Shown here in pieces: positions 7,745-15,344 of a stretch of 22,520 bases of DNA (the first letter of the stretch is position 1; each line of letters begins with the position of its first letter). The notes beneath the pieces are model-generated. The model saw nothing but the letters and a program-made list of their open reading frames with translations. It made no database searches and was not told the origin of the DNA. This DNA comes from an uncultured Opitutia bacterium (GTDB lineage: Bacteria; Verrucomicrobiota; Verrucomicrobiia; Opitutales; UBA953): NCBI GenBank assembly GCA_903829855.1, contig CAIKRN010000015.1, positions 1 through 22,520 on the forward strand, given 5' to 3'. A program made the translations under genes and the position numbers.

Positions 7745-8173
7745 ATGAAAAACGCCCTCGCCCTCGCCCTGCTCGCCTCCGCCTTCGTCCTTTCGGGATG
7801 TAACACCTCGGTCGGAGTGGATAACGCCGAAACCCGCGAAGGTCAGTTCTCCAACGTAACGGGCATCCTAGTCACCCGCTACAACGCGGACCCTGAGGCC
7901 GTCTTCAATTCCGTTAAGCGCACCCTCGACTCGATGCATGGCACCCTCCGCACGGGTGAAACCGACGAACGCGGCGCCAACAAGGAGTTGATCAGCGTCA
8001 CCGTCTTCGCCCGCACGGTGGGTGACCTCGAAATCAAAATCGACGTAGCCAAGGCCGAAGACGAAATCACCAAGGCCGCCTACACCAAGGTTACCGTCAA
8101 GTACGGCTTCTTCGGCAATCTTCCTGAGAGCCAGCAGATCGTCTCCAAGATCTCCTCCAACCTCCGCCGCTAA
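7745..8173 (+). CDS. Small DUF3568-like lipoprotein
   Basis: A 142-residue exported protein. The N-terminus MKNALALALLASAFVLSGC is a lipoprotein signal with lipobox LSGC and acylated Cys19. The remainder (YNADPEAVFNSVKRTL, then alternating strands, then KYGFFGNLPESQQIVSKI) resembles DUF3568: a segment that pairs a conserved helix with a sheet and ends in a GxxGxxxxSxxI pattern. Its function is unknown. The frame is open from 7631, but ATG 7745 places the signal peptide at the N-terminus and is clearly right. There is no nearby ribosome binding site; GGGAG is over 20 nt away. It stands alone, with its own terminator downstream. Confidence 0.85.
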   Translation: MKNALALALLASAFVLSGCNTSVGVDNAETREGQFSNVTGILVTRYNADPEAVFNSVKRTLDSMHGTLRTGETDERGANKELISVTVFARTVGDLEIKIDVAKAEDEITKAAYTKVTVKYGFFGNLPESQQIVSKISSNLRR

Positions 8174-8198
8174 GCCACCGGGGCGGAACCGCCAAACG

Positions 8199-8238
8199 GA
8201 CGCCGCCCAGCCTCTCGGCTTGGCGGCGTCGCTTTTTT
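8199..8238 (+). terminator. Rho-independent terminator after the lipoprotein gene
   Basis: GACGCCGCC (8199-8207) pairs perfectly with GGCGGCGTC (8222-8230). An inner AGCC/GGCT stem extends it, and a six-T run follows at 8233-8238. It starts 25 nt after the lipoprotein stop and ends 13 nt before aroC, so aroC either relies on read-through or has a promoter embedded here. Confidence 0.92.
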
Positions 8239-8251
8239 AACACCTTCTCAA

Positions 8252-9361
8252 ATGGGCAATATCCACGGACAAAGCTTCCGCATCACGACCTTCGGGGAAA
8301 GCCACGGCCCCGCACTCGGGGTTATCATCGATGGTTGCCCTCCGCGGGTGCCCTTCGACGCCGCCTTCCTCCGCCGCGAGCTCGCCCGTCGTCGGCCTGG
8401 CCAAAGCGCCCTCACCACCCAACGCAAAGAGGAGGATGTGCCCGAGGTGCTTTCCGGCATCTCCCATGACGGGCTCACCCTCGGTTCGCCCATCGCGATT
8501 GTAATCCGTAACGGCGACCAACGTCCGCAGGCTTATGCGGAAATGAAAGCGGCTTACCGTCCTTCGCATGCCGACTTTACCTACGATGCCAAATACGGCA
8601 TCCGCGCGGTCGAAGGGGGCGGCCGTTCCTCCGCCCGCGAGACGGCAGCACGGGTCGCCGCTGGTGCCGTGGCGAAGACTGTCCTCCACCATGCCTGTGG
8701 TGCGCGCATCACCGCTTGGGTGGAAAGCGTCGCCGACATCCGCATGCCGGCACCGACGAAAACCCCCTCCCTCAAACAGATCGAAGCGACGCCCACACGT
8801 TGCCCGCACCCAGCCACCGCCGCAAAAATAGATGCACTCATCCGAGCCGCCCGCGCGGAGGGCGATTCCGTCGGCGGCGTCATTTGCTGCGTGATTGAAA
8901 ATCTTCCCGCCGGACTTGGCTCACCAGTGTTCGACCGCTTTGAAGCTGATCTCGCGAAAGCAATGCTTTCCCTGCCCGCCACGAAGGGCTTTGAAATCGG
9001 TAGCGGTTTCAGCGGCACACTCCTTCGCGGCAGCGCGCATAATGATGAGTTCGTCCGCAAGGCAGGCCGCATTCGCACCAAAACGAATCGCTCAGGTGGC
9101 ACGCAAGGCGGGATTACGAATGGTGAAGACATCGTGTTCCGCATCGCCTTTAAGCCGACTGCCACGGTGCTCAAACCGCAGAAGACGGTGCGCCCCGACG
9201 GCAAACCCACCGAACTGACCGCCAAAGGACGGCACGACCCATGCGTGCTCCCACGCGCAGTGCCGATTGTCGAAGCCATGGCGGCCCTCGTAGCCGTCGA
9301 CCATTGGATCCGTGACCGCGGACAGAACGCCCCCTTCGGCCGCTGCGGACGCAAGGCATGA
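8252..9361 (+). CDS. aroC: Chorismate synthase
   Basis: Last shikimate-pathway enzyme: converts 5-enolpyruvylshikimate-3-phosphate to chorismate with reduced FMN as a catalytic cofactor, in the cytoplasm. All three family signatures are present: GESHGPALGVIIDGCP near residues 15-30, GGGRSSARETAARVAAGA near 125, and RHDPCVLPRAVPIVEAM near the C-terminus. At 369 residues it has the usual length. The start MGNIHGQSFRITTFGESHG aligns with the family N-terminus. There is no ribosome binding site, and the start lies just after the lipoprotein terminator. The stop overlaps the next gene as ATGA. Confidence 0.97.
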   Translation: MGNIHGQSFRITTFGESHGPALGVIIDGCPPRVPFDAAFLRRELARRRPGQSALTTQRKEEDVPEVLSGISHDGLTLGSPIAIVIRNGDQRPQAYAEMKAAYRPSHADFTYDAKYGIRAVEGGGRSSARETAARVAAGAVAKTVLHHACGARITAWVESVADIRMPAPTKTPSLKQIEATPTRCPHPATAAKIDALIRAARAEGDSVGGVICCVIENLPAGLGSPVFDRFEADLAKAMLSLPATKGFEIGSGFSGTLLRGSAHNDEFVRKAGRIRTKTNRSGGTQGGITNGEDIVFRIAFKPTATVLKPQKTVRPDGKPTELTAKGRHDPCVLPRAVPIVEAMAALVAVDHWIRDRGQNAPFGRCGRKA

Positions 9362-10089
9362 CCCCGCTCATCATCGTCCTTGGTCCCGTTGGCTCCGGCC
9401 GCGCCGACACCGTCAAAGAACTCGTCGAGAACGCCTGGCCAGAAGGTAAGAAAATCCGTATCTTCCGGGAAGCCCGCGAAGGCGGCGAAGGCACCAACCG
9501 CTGGGCCTTTGAAAAAGGCCAGGCTGAGATTCCCGCACCGGGCGATGAGGATGCCGCCATCCTCATCACCAATGGTGCGCTGAGCGTGATTGAACAGATG
9601 GAAGCCATCCATCGTGCCGTCCGCCCACTCATGCCCGACGCCGTCTGGCGCGTTTCCCGCATCATCACCGTCGTCGACTGCCCGCTCACCGCGAGACATA
9701 AAGCCGTCGAAGAATGGTACGGCCCCTGCATTCACTTCTCCGATGCCGTCATTATCAATCGCCGCTGGGAAGTTCCTGGCCAGTGGGTGACCAAATTCCT
9801 CGAGCCGTACGAGAAGGCTTTTTACCCCTGCCTCTTTTTCAACCTCACCAAAATCGGGACCATCGCCAATCCGCCAGCGGTCATCGACGGCGAGCCGCTG
9901 CGTCTCTCGCACATTTTCGATGACATCGATGCCGTTGATGAAATGGAATTCGACGAGGACAATCTGCCGGATGAGCCCTTCGATTTAGTGCGCCAAGTGG
10001 ACAAGTATTTCGCCCGCGACGAGCTGGGACGACGCAATATCCTCGTACCTGAAATCGGCGACCTGCTCCGTCAGGAAGGCCGTTGCTAA
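9358..10089 (+). CDS. P-loop protein of unknown function, CobW/G3E-GTPase-like
   Basis: I do not recognise this 243-residue protein as a named family. It opens with a hydrophobic strand and a Walker-A-like loop, GPVGSGRAD (about 9-17), in which Arg replaces the usual Lys. IITVVDC near 102-108 resembles Walker B, and SDAVIINRRW near 128-137 sits where CobW-type GTPases have the NKxD base-recognition motif, here degenerate. LEPYEKAFYP and NLTKIGTIANPP follow, then an acidic stretch (EMEFDEDNLPDEPFD, about 195-209). The CobW metal motif CxCC is absent. It overlaps aroC as ATGA and precedes the acyltransferase by 7 nt, so all three are probably co-transcribed. Function open; a nucleotide-binding fold is likely. 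Confidence 0.6.
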   Translation: MTPLIIVLGPVGSGRADTVKELVENAWPEGKKIRIFREAREGGEGTNRWAFEKGQAEIPAPGDEDAAILITNGALSVIEQMEAIHRAVRPLMPDAVWRVSRIITVVDCPLTARHKAVEEWYGPCIHFSDAVIINRRWEVPGQWVTKFLEPYEKAFYPCLFFNLTKIGTIANPPAVIDGEPLRLSHIFDDIDAVDEMEFDEDNLPDEPFDLVRQVDKYFARDELGRRNILVPEIGDLLRQEGRC

Positions 10090-10096
10090 GCACCGC

Positions 10097-10972
10097 ATGA
10101 GGCCGTTCATCGCGCTCTACGCCTGGCTGCTTGCACGCCTGCCGGAAGGGTTCGCGAAATTGAATGCCGGCCTCTTCGGCTGGGTGCTATGGTGCCTGCG
10201 CGGCAAACTTATCACCCGTAATCTCGCCGCCGCCTTTCCCGCGCGTGACGCCGCATGGCTCAAGCGTATTGGTCGGACCTCCTGCCGACGCACGGCCGAG
10301 ATGGCCCTCTTCTCCATTGCTTCGCCGATGCTATCCGAAGCCGAAATCAAAGAGCGCATTCACCTTGATCCAGCAGTCACGGCCGGTCCAGACAGCCTGC
10401 CACCGGAAGGCACGGGCACCGTCCTCTTCGTTCCACACTTCGCCCTGATGGAGATGATGACGGCCACCTGCCTACTCCGCCCCGAACTCGCCCGCCGGGA
10501 GTGGGCGGTGATGTACCGGCCACTCGACCAACCTGCCGCGGACCGCTGGGTGCGCGAGGCCCGGGAACGGTTCGGCATGAAATTAGTTTCCCGGCGCGAC
10601 GGTTTCGGCCGCTCGATGAAAGCGGTCAAGGAAGGTCATATTGCCGCGGTGCTCTTTGATCAGAGCACCCAGAGCGGCTCCCGCATCCAGTTCTTGGGTC
10701 GGCCCTGTGCCGTGACCGACCTTCCGGGCATCATCGCCCAACGCTTCAAGGCACCTGGACGAATCTACTGGGCAGAGCGCACGGGATTCTGGCGCTGCCG
10801 CCTGCGCATCAAGGCGCTGGCTGCCTCAGATTCCATCGGCCTAACCCTGGAATCCAACGCCTGGCTAGAGCACCAACTGCGCGAGGATGAAAACGCCTGC
10901 TCCAGCTGGCTCTGGGCCCATGACCGCTGGAAGCACGGGCTGCAGGATTACATCAAAGACCTGCAACCCTGA
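10097..10972 (+). CDS. Lipid A biosynthesis acyltransferase, LpxL/HtrB family
   Basis: Membrane-associated acyltransferase of the LpxL/LpxM family, which adds secondary acyl chains to lipid A precursors at the inner membrane. Visible features are an N-terminal hydrophobic stretch, LITRNLAAAFP (the usual RN..xxFP), the catalytic HX4E box as HFALME near residues 114-119, the FDQST segment near 193, and the C-terminal WLWAHDRWKHG, which corresponds to the WxxRRWK ending of the family. At 291 residues it is typical. Which acyl position or donor it uses cannot be read from sequence. It starts 7 nt after the P-loop gene and ends 12 nt from a convergent gene. Confidence 0.85.
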   Translation: MRPFIALYAWLLARLPEGFAKLNAGLFGWVLWCLRGKLITRNLAAAFPARDAAWLKRIGRTSCRRTAEMALFSIASPMLSEAEIKERIHLDPAVTAGPDSLPPEGTGTVLFVPHFALMEMMTATCLLRPELARREWAVMYRPLDQPAADRWVREARERFGMKLVSRRDGFGRSMKAVKEGHIAAVLFDQSTQSGSRIQFLGRPCAVTDLPGIIAQRFKAPGRIYWAERTGFWRCRLRIKALAASDSIGLTLESNAWLEHQLREDENACSSWLWAHDRWKHGLQDYIKDLQP

Positions 10973-10984
10973 GGGCCGAAAGGC

Positions 10985-11524
10985 TTATTGCTTGGCGGCG
11001 GGAGGCTGACCGTCGATATCAACTTTCCGACCCTTCTTGCCAGGCTGACCATCCTCCGTCTTCTTGCCCTTTTCCTTGGCAAGCTCAGGGCCATATTTCT
11101 CCACCAAGTTGTGTACGAATTCCTGGCGCTGTTCAGGCGTCAGGGCCATGATGCGAGCCCGCTCTTCTTTGGCGGCTTCCGGGGAAAGGGTCTTGAGGTG
11201 ATGCTCGATGGCCCGGGCGCCGTTGCCACCACGTTCGCGCAATTCCTTCACGAGCTTGCGACGTTCCTCGGGCGTCGCGGTTTCAAACTTAGCTAGGTTG
11301 GCGGAAAATTCCTTACGTGCTTCGGGCGTCATACGTTCCATCTTCTCAATGGCACCGCGAATACGTGAAAGGCGCTCTGGTGGCAGTTCGAGAATCTTAC
11401 GGATGGTCTGGATTTCTTCGATAGAGGGCTCCTTGTCCGCCGGACGAAGGGCGACCTCTTTCGTTTCAGCGGCACCGAGCACGGCGGCCCCGCTAAAAAA
11501 AACTGCCCAAATTAAAGTTTTCAT
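10985..11524 (-). CDS. Secreted helical protein with TPE-R repeats (CpxP/Spy- or DUF3106-like)
   Basis: A 179-residue protein with a signal peptide (about 1-19, ending GAA). The mature part is highly charged and almost certainly all-helical. A motif of the form (T/S)PE-x-R is repeated: MTPEARKEF, ATPEERRKL, LSPEAAKEE (degenerate) and LTPEQRQEF. The tail is Lys/Gly/Pro-rich. Periplasmic proteins such as CpxP, Spy and ZraP carry related LTxxQ/TPEQR helices and bind misfolded proteins or metals, but I cannot assign it to one of these. It begins 1 nt after the stop of the putative anti-sigma gene, so it is the third gene of the sigma-factor operon. Confidence 0.72.
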   Translation of the reverse strand: MKTLIWAVFFSGAAVLGAAETKEVALRPADKEPSIEEIQTIRKILELPPERLSRIRGAIEKMERMTPEARKEFSANLAKFETATPEERRKLVKELRERGGNGARAIEHHLKTLSPEAAKEERARIMALTPEQRQEFVHNLVEKYGPELAKEKGKKTEDGQPGKKGRKVDIDGQPPAAKQ

Positions 11525-11525
11525 T

Positions 11526-11891
11526 TCAGGAACCAGGGGTGGTCAGCACCTCGACGATGCTCGATTTCTTATCGACGACGGGAGTGAGCAGGGAAAGGTC
11601 ATCCGCCAGCCCAAGTAGATCCGTGAGCTGGTTAGATTCCTCGCGGGCCACGAGGGCGACCGTCTGCCGGTTAAGGCTATCCTCGGAGGGGGACCGCATG
11701 ACTAGCATCGTGATCACGCAGGCCGCAGCCCCCGTGATTACCGAACTCCAGCGGATGACCGTACGGCGACGGCGCTCAAGGCGCACGGCCCCGACCACGC
11801 GGTCGGCGAAGCCAGGGACGCGAATTTCCCGGCCGCGACTGAGGGCGGTAGCGAGGTCCTTTTCGAAGGGCTGTGGGTTAAGATGATCCAT
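11526..11891 (-). CDS. Single-pass membrane protein, putative anti-sigma factor
   Basis: A 121-residue protein with a soluble basic N-terminal part (about 1-45), one membrane helix (about 47-65, RWSSVITGAAACVITMLVM) and a short outer segment of about 55 residues. This N-in layout, directly downstream of an ECF sigma gene, is what anti-sigma factors look like: the N-terminal part would hold the sigma factor at the membrane. The zinc-binding HxxxCxxC motif of the ZAS class is absent and I see no recognised domain, so the call is from context. The gap to the sigma gene is 49 nt, and the next gene follows after 1 nt. Confidence 0.62.
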   Translation of the reverse strand: MDHLNPQPFEKDLATALSRGREIRVPGFADRVVGAVRLERRRRTVIRWSSVITGAAACVITMLVMRSPSEDSLNRQTVALVAREESNQLTDLLGLADDLSLLTPVVDKKSSIVEVLTTPGS

Positions 11892-11940
11892 GGCTCAGTT
11901 CATTAGGTTAAACACCGTAGAGGGGCGTAAGTTGCAGGGG

Positions 11941-12513
11941 TTAGGCAGGTCCATAAAAGTCTTTGAGTAGGTCGCGCAGGCGGCTACGGGCGCGATGTAT
12001 CCAGGTTTTGACCGAGGAAACGGGCACCCCCATAATTCCCGCGATATCCTCATAGGGTAGCTCCTGCTGCACCACGAGCAGGATGGCGGTCCGTTGCTCG
12101 GTCGGCAACTGGGCGATTGCCCGTTGAAAAGCTTCATCGAGTTCGGTCACTCGCCGGGCGGAATCATGGGTCTGATCACCGGGTTCGGCGGCGAATTCGA
12201 GGGCCGTGGTAGGCTTCCGTCCGCGACGGCGCCATTCATTGAGGACAAGGTTATGGGCAATATGGATGAGATATGTGCTCAGCTTGGCATCTGGGCGCCA
12301 GCGATTGGCTGCACGATGGAGGCGAATGAAGACCTCCATGGCCAATTCCTCCGCCGTCGCCTGGCAGCCGACCTCGCCGCGCAGGTAGCCGACCAAGCGG
12401 GCATGGTGGCGATGGACGATCATGCGCAGGGCGTCATCGTCGCCTTCAGCCACGAGAGCCATCAGCCGCTTATCGTCCTCGTCGTCCGAGAGGATCGGGT
12501 CTTCCTGCGACAT
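11941..12513 (-). CDS. ECF-family RNA polymerase sigma factor
   Basis: A 190-residue sigma-70-family protein with only regions 2 and 4. Region 2 covers about residues 25-100 (MIVHRHHARLVGYLRG; ELAMEVFIRLHRAANRW; LSTYLIHIAHNLVLNEWRRR). Region 4 covers about 125-185 (AIAQLPTEQRTAILL, then PYEDIAGIMGVPVSSVKTWIHRARSRL, the -35-binding helix-turn-helix). No region 1 or 3 is present. AGGAG directly abuts the ATG, too close for a normal ribosome binding site, and an ECF-type promoter lies immediately upstream. The putative anti-sigma factor and a secreted helical protein follow, suggesting control by an envelope signal. Confidence 0.93.
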   Translation of the reverse strand: MSQEDPILSDDEDDKRLMALVAEGDDDALRMIVHRHHARLVGYLRGEVGCQATAEELAMEVFIRLHRAANRWRPDAKLSTYLIHIAHNLVLNEWRRRGRKPTTALEFAAEPGDQTHDSARRVTELDEAFQRAIAQLPTEQRTAILLVVQQELPYEDIAGIMGVPVSSVKTWIHRARSRLRDLLKDFYGPA

Positions 12514-12520
12514 CTCCTAA

Positions 12521-12548
12521 TTAAACTCCGGTAAGGGGTGAAAGTTTC
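12521..12548 (-). promoter_or_regulatory. Candidate ECF-type promoter for the sigma operon
   Basis: On the minus strand GAAACTT (12548-12542), a 15-nt spacer and GTTTAA (12526-12521) resemble the extracytoplasmic sigma consensus GGAACTT-N15/16-GTCTRA, with one change in each hexamer region. Transcription would start about 0-2 nt before the ATG at 12513. The sequence suggests autoregulation by the encoded sigma factor, but it was found by eye. Confidence 0.42.
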
Positions 12549-12564
12549 GCTGGGCGGCCCTTTC

Positions 12565-13515
12565 TCAGGCTCCAGCGGGGGGGGCCGGGCGAACGCGAAC
12601 GGCAAAAAGGCGGAGAGTGCGGAGCATGAATTGCTCCAACGCAGCCAAAGCCTGGTAGTTTAAGTCCATCCGGCGCCGGGCGGACTCCAGAAGGTTCACG
12701 GCCTCGGCGACTTGAGTGCCGCAATCGGGATGAGCCCGGCCAACCAAGCGCAGTTTCTCCTCAAGCGAAATCAGCATGCGAGCCCGAATACCCCGTTGAA
12801 TGGTCGCCTCGTGGGCCTTCTCAATCTCTCCCTCATCATCATCGGTGGGCGGCGGCGGCGGGGCGACCTTCAGGGCTTCTTCAATGAAGAGCGCCAGCAA
12901 GACCTCAAAACGGGCACACAGGGCGTAAAGCGGAATAAAGACCTCCGAGATGCGGGCATTCGGGGAAGCCGGGCCTTTGACCATGCGCGTGAGGAGACGT
13001 TCGAATTCGCGCAACCAATCGCTCCAAGCCGGATCGGCAATGACGGGCGCCTCGCCGCCCAGATGGAACCGTAAACAACGGCTGAGAATCGTCGTCATCA
13101 CACTGTAGTAATTAGTCGTCTGCAGGACGATGAGCGTGCCGGGGGGCGGCTCTTCGAGCGATTTGAGCAGACAATTTGCGGCCTCCGGCGTGAGGCGATC
13201 AGGCTCGTGAATCACCACGACACGCCGACCGGTGGCAGAACTGAGGGTGAAGGCGTGGACGACCTCCTGGGCCCATTCAATTTTGATGCGGCGAGACAAT
13301 CCGCCGGGACGGAGGTTACGATAATCAGGGTGCGCGATGGGCGCGGGATCTTCCAGGTGAACGGCGGCGAGGTGTTCGGCGGCCCGTTCTAGCAAACCGG
13401 CGTCCGCCCCCGTCAACAGAATCGCGTGCGGCAACCGGCCCTCCGCGCGCGCGCGGGCTAGCACCTTCAATGCCGGCAAGGCCGCGAGATCAGTGGAAGC
13501 GACGGCTGATTTCAT
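12565..13515 (-). CDS. holB: DNA polymerase III clamp-loader subunit delta prime
   Basis: AAA+ fold subunit that, with delta and tau/gamma, loads the sliding clamp. Recognisable parts are LPHAILLTGADAG near 29-40 (in the P-loop position but without a functional Walker A, as is normal for delta prime), VVVIHEPDRLTPEAANCLLKSLEEPPPGT near 99-127, and the SRC motif at about 145-147. The zinc-binding cysteines found in many delta-prime proteins are missing. The C-terminal half is divergent and includes a proline-then-acidic run (PPPPPTDDDEGE). The frame is open to 13566, but ATG 13515 has a strong site, AGGAGGAG, about 9 nt upstream. It overlaps tmk by 26 nt. Confidence 0.86.
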   Translation of the reverse strand: MKSAVASTDLAALPALKVLARARAEGRLPHAILLTGADAGLLERAAEHLAAVHLEDPAPIAHPDYRNLRPGGLSRRIKIEWAQEVVHAFTLSSATGRRVVVIHEPDRLTPEAANCLLKSLEEPPPGTLIVLQTTNYYSVMTTILSRCLRFHLGGEAPVIADPAWSDWLREFERLLTRMVKGPASPNARISEVFIPLYALCARFEVLLALFIEEALKVAPPPPPTDDDEGEIEKAHEATIQRGIRARMLISLEEKLRLVGRAHPDCGTQVAEAVNLLESARRRMDLNYQALAALEQFMLRTLRLFAVRVRPAPPAGA

Positions 13516-14119
13516 TCCAAATCTCCTCCTCGATGACTTCGGCCGGACGCGAGGCGTCGACCACAAAGAATCTTCCCGGCTCCTCTTGGACTAAAGTATG
13601 GTAGGTCGCGCGTACCTTCTGGTGGAAAGCCGGGCCGAGAACCTCAAAGCGATCGGCCTGCCCACGGTCACGAACTGCGGCCCGCTCCAGCCCGCGCAAC
13701 GGATCGAGATCCAACAAGAGGGTCAGGTGCGGACGGATGACACCGCAGGCAAGACGATTAGCGGATTCGATTAAACCCCGATCGAGACCACGACCGCCGG
13801 ATTGATAGGCGACAGTGGAGTCGATAAATCGATCGCAAAGCACCACCTTCCCTGCCGCCAAGGCCGGGCCAATCACTTCGGCAACCAGCTGCGCCCGACA
13901 GGCGGCAAAGAGTAAGGCTTCGGCGGAAGGCTGAATGACCGAGCCAGGTTGCTTCAGCGCATCACGCATCTTTTCCCCAAAGGTCGTACCGCCTGGTTCG
14001 CGTAAAGAAAGCGTGGTGGCCCCCTGCGCCTGCAAGCGCACCGCGAGACGGGTCAGCTGGCTTGATTTGCCAGCCCCCTCTCCTCCTTCAAACGTAATGA
14101 GTTTCCCAGCGATGGGCAT
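13490..14119 (-). CDS. tmk: Thymidylate kinase
   Basis: Phosphorylates dTMP to dTDP with ATP in the cytoplasm. The P-loop GGEGAGKS is at about 12-19, REPGGTTFGEKMRD follows with the conserved EPGGT, DRFIDSTVAYQSGGRGLD is the DR(Y/F) segment, and DRGQADRFE lies in the LID region. Its length of 209 residues is normal. I chose ATG 14119 (MPIAGKLITFEG); a TTG at 14128 would add three residues. No good ribosome binding site is seen. The tmk-holB pair, overlapping here, is a common arrangement. Confidence 0.95.
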   Translation of the reverse strand: MPIAGKLITFEGGEGAGKSSQLTRLAVRLQAQGATTLSLREPGGTTFGEKMRDALKQPGSVIQPSAEALLFAACRAQLVAEVIGPALAAGKVVLCDRFIDSTVAYQSGGRGLDRGLIESANRLACGVIRPHLTLLLDLDPLRGLERAAVRDRGQADRFEVLGPAFHQKVRATYHTLVQEEPGRFFVVDASRPAEVIEEEIWNEISRRFH

Positions 14120-14175
14120 GACCCACAAAATGCCTCAGCACCGCCTCATGGCGAGAGGAGAAAGGACTGGGCAAC

Positions 14176-14203
14176 AAAAAGGCCTGGCGGGGAAGCCAGG
14201 CCT
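14176..14203 (-). terminator. Rho-independent terminator after the FecR-domain gene
   Basis: On the minus strand AGGCCTGGC (14203-14195) pairs perfectly with GCCAGGCCT (14188-14180) around the loop TTCCCC, followed by a five-T run. It begins 21 nt after the stop of the FecR-domain gene and separates it from tmk. Confidence 0.93.
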
Positions 14204-14224
14204 AAGGAAAGTTATCCGCAATTC

Positions 14225-15325
14225 TCAACCTCCAGTGGGGGTCGGATTGATTACTGGCTGCTTCGACCCTTCGACCGTGCGCTGCACGTTATCCAAAATC
14301 TTCTTCGAGGCATCCGTCAGGCCGCCGCCACCTGTCGTGGTCGTATTGGGACCAGTTGGGGAACCTGTCTTATTTTCGCCGCGGGCTTCTTCGCGGGTCT
14401 TCGTGCCATCCAGTAGTTCAACTCCCCGGGGCATAAATGAACCGTTCCAAACTAAATCAACCTCACGGGGCGCAGTGCCCACCATGACCGAGACGGTTTT
14501 CGCAATTTCCGCAGGGAGATTGCTCGCCTCAAGTATTGCCACCACAAGTTCATATTCTTCACCGGTGATAGGGATGATGAGCACCTTGCCGGGCGTACCA
14601 GCAACCGCGCGGATCGGTAAAGTTGGTTCCTGCCCCGCCACTGGCTTTGCCGTATTCACCGCAACGGTCGCGGGTGGCACCGGCTGGCCGCCAGCAGGGC
14701 GCGGCACAGACAGGTCGTAGGCGGTAGCCACAAGTTGGGTACCTGGCTCGATGGTCAACGGCCCATAATTAGAATCAGCGACCGTAGTCTCCACCTGGCC
14801 ACGAATGCAGCTAACGACGGTGTTACCAAGGGGGCCGACGTGATGGTATTCCACGTTGTAAATCGTACCGCGAATGCGGGTCATGCCAACCGGAGTGCGC
14901 ACCACATAAGAAGACATCGCGTTGAGCTTGCGGACCTCTCCAGTGATTTTGCCGTTCAGAACTTCAATCTCCGTGACTGAGGGGCTGGGCTCCTTGTCGA
15001 GCTTACGATAGCCGCCGGCGATAATCGCCTCAGAGGCAACCTGCTTGAAGTTGCGGATGGCCAAAGTGGTGGCGGGACTGAGCATGACCGTGGAGCCATT
15101 AGAGAACGAAAGTTCGATCGTGGAGGCGGCACCGGTCTCGATGACAATGCCTTCCTTGAGGACGGCGCCAGAAGCCAAAGGCTTCTTGGTCTTATTGGCG
15201 TCTGTGACGGTGGCGGTGCCTACGATTTTGCCGACTTCGATTAGGCCATTCTGCAAAGCAGCGGAGGCGAAGGCAGGAAGCAAGACGAGGGCAACCATTC
15301 CTAGGTGCTTTAAAAAGGAACTCAT
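14225..15325 (-). CDS. Exported FecR-domain protein
   Basis: A 366-residue secreted protein. A signal peptide covers about residues 1-22 (hydrophobic GMVALVLLPAFASA, cleavage after ASA). A FecR-type beta domain follows, about 45-185, with GIVIETGAASTIELSFSNG, then MLSPATTLAIRNF and, later, VVRTPVGMTRIRGTIYNVEY and VSCIRGQVE. The C-terminal third is rich in Pro, Gly and Thr with a TTTTGGGG run and is probably disordered. Unlike the iron-sensor FecR it has no cytoplasmic anti-sigma part, so a role in signalling is not implied; free FecR domains occur in many exported proteins. It is monocistronic, with its own promoter and terminator. The biological role is unknown. Confidence 0.85.
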   Translation of the reverse strand: MSSFLKHLGMVALVLLPAFASAALQNGLIEVGKIVGTATVTDANKTKKPLASGAVLKEGIVIETGAASTIELSFSNGSTVMLSPATTLAIRNFKQVASEAIIAGGYRKLDKEPSPSVTEIEVLNGKITGEVRKLNAMSSYVVRTPVGMTRIRGTIYNVEYHHVGPLGNTVVSCIRGQVETTVADSNYGPLTIEPGTQLVATAYDLSVPRPAGGQPVPPATVAVNTAKPVAGQEPTLPIRAVAGTPGKVLIIPITGEEYELVVAILEASNLPAEIAKTVSVMVGTAPREVDLVWNGSFMPRGVELLDGTKTREEARGENKTGSPTGPNTTTTGGGGLTDASKKILDNVQRTVEGSKQPVINPTPTGG

Positions 15326-15344
15326 AGAGACTTGGGGGAATGAA

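Noticed and set aside
8581..9912. Long open frame (443 codons) on the minus strand opposite aroC and the P-loop gene
   Set aside because: It lies antisense to aroC, which has all three chorismate synthase signatures, and spans the aroC boundary. The translation is low-complexity and matches no family; long antisense frames are expected at this GC content.
12840..12870. GGCGGC-rich run in holB as a possible repeat
   Set aside because: It encodes the proline run of the delta-prime protein in frame and needs no other explanation.
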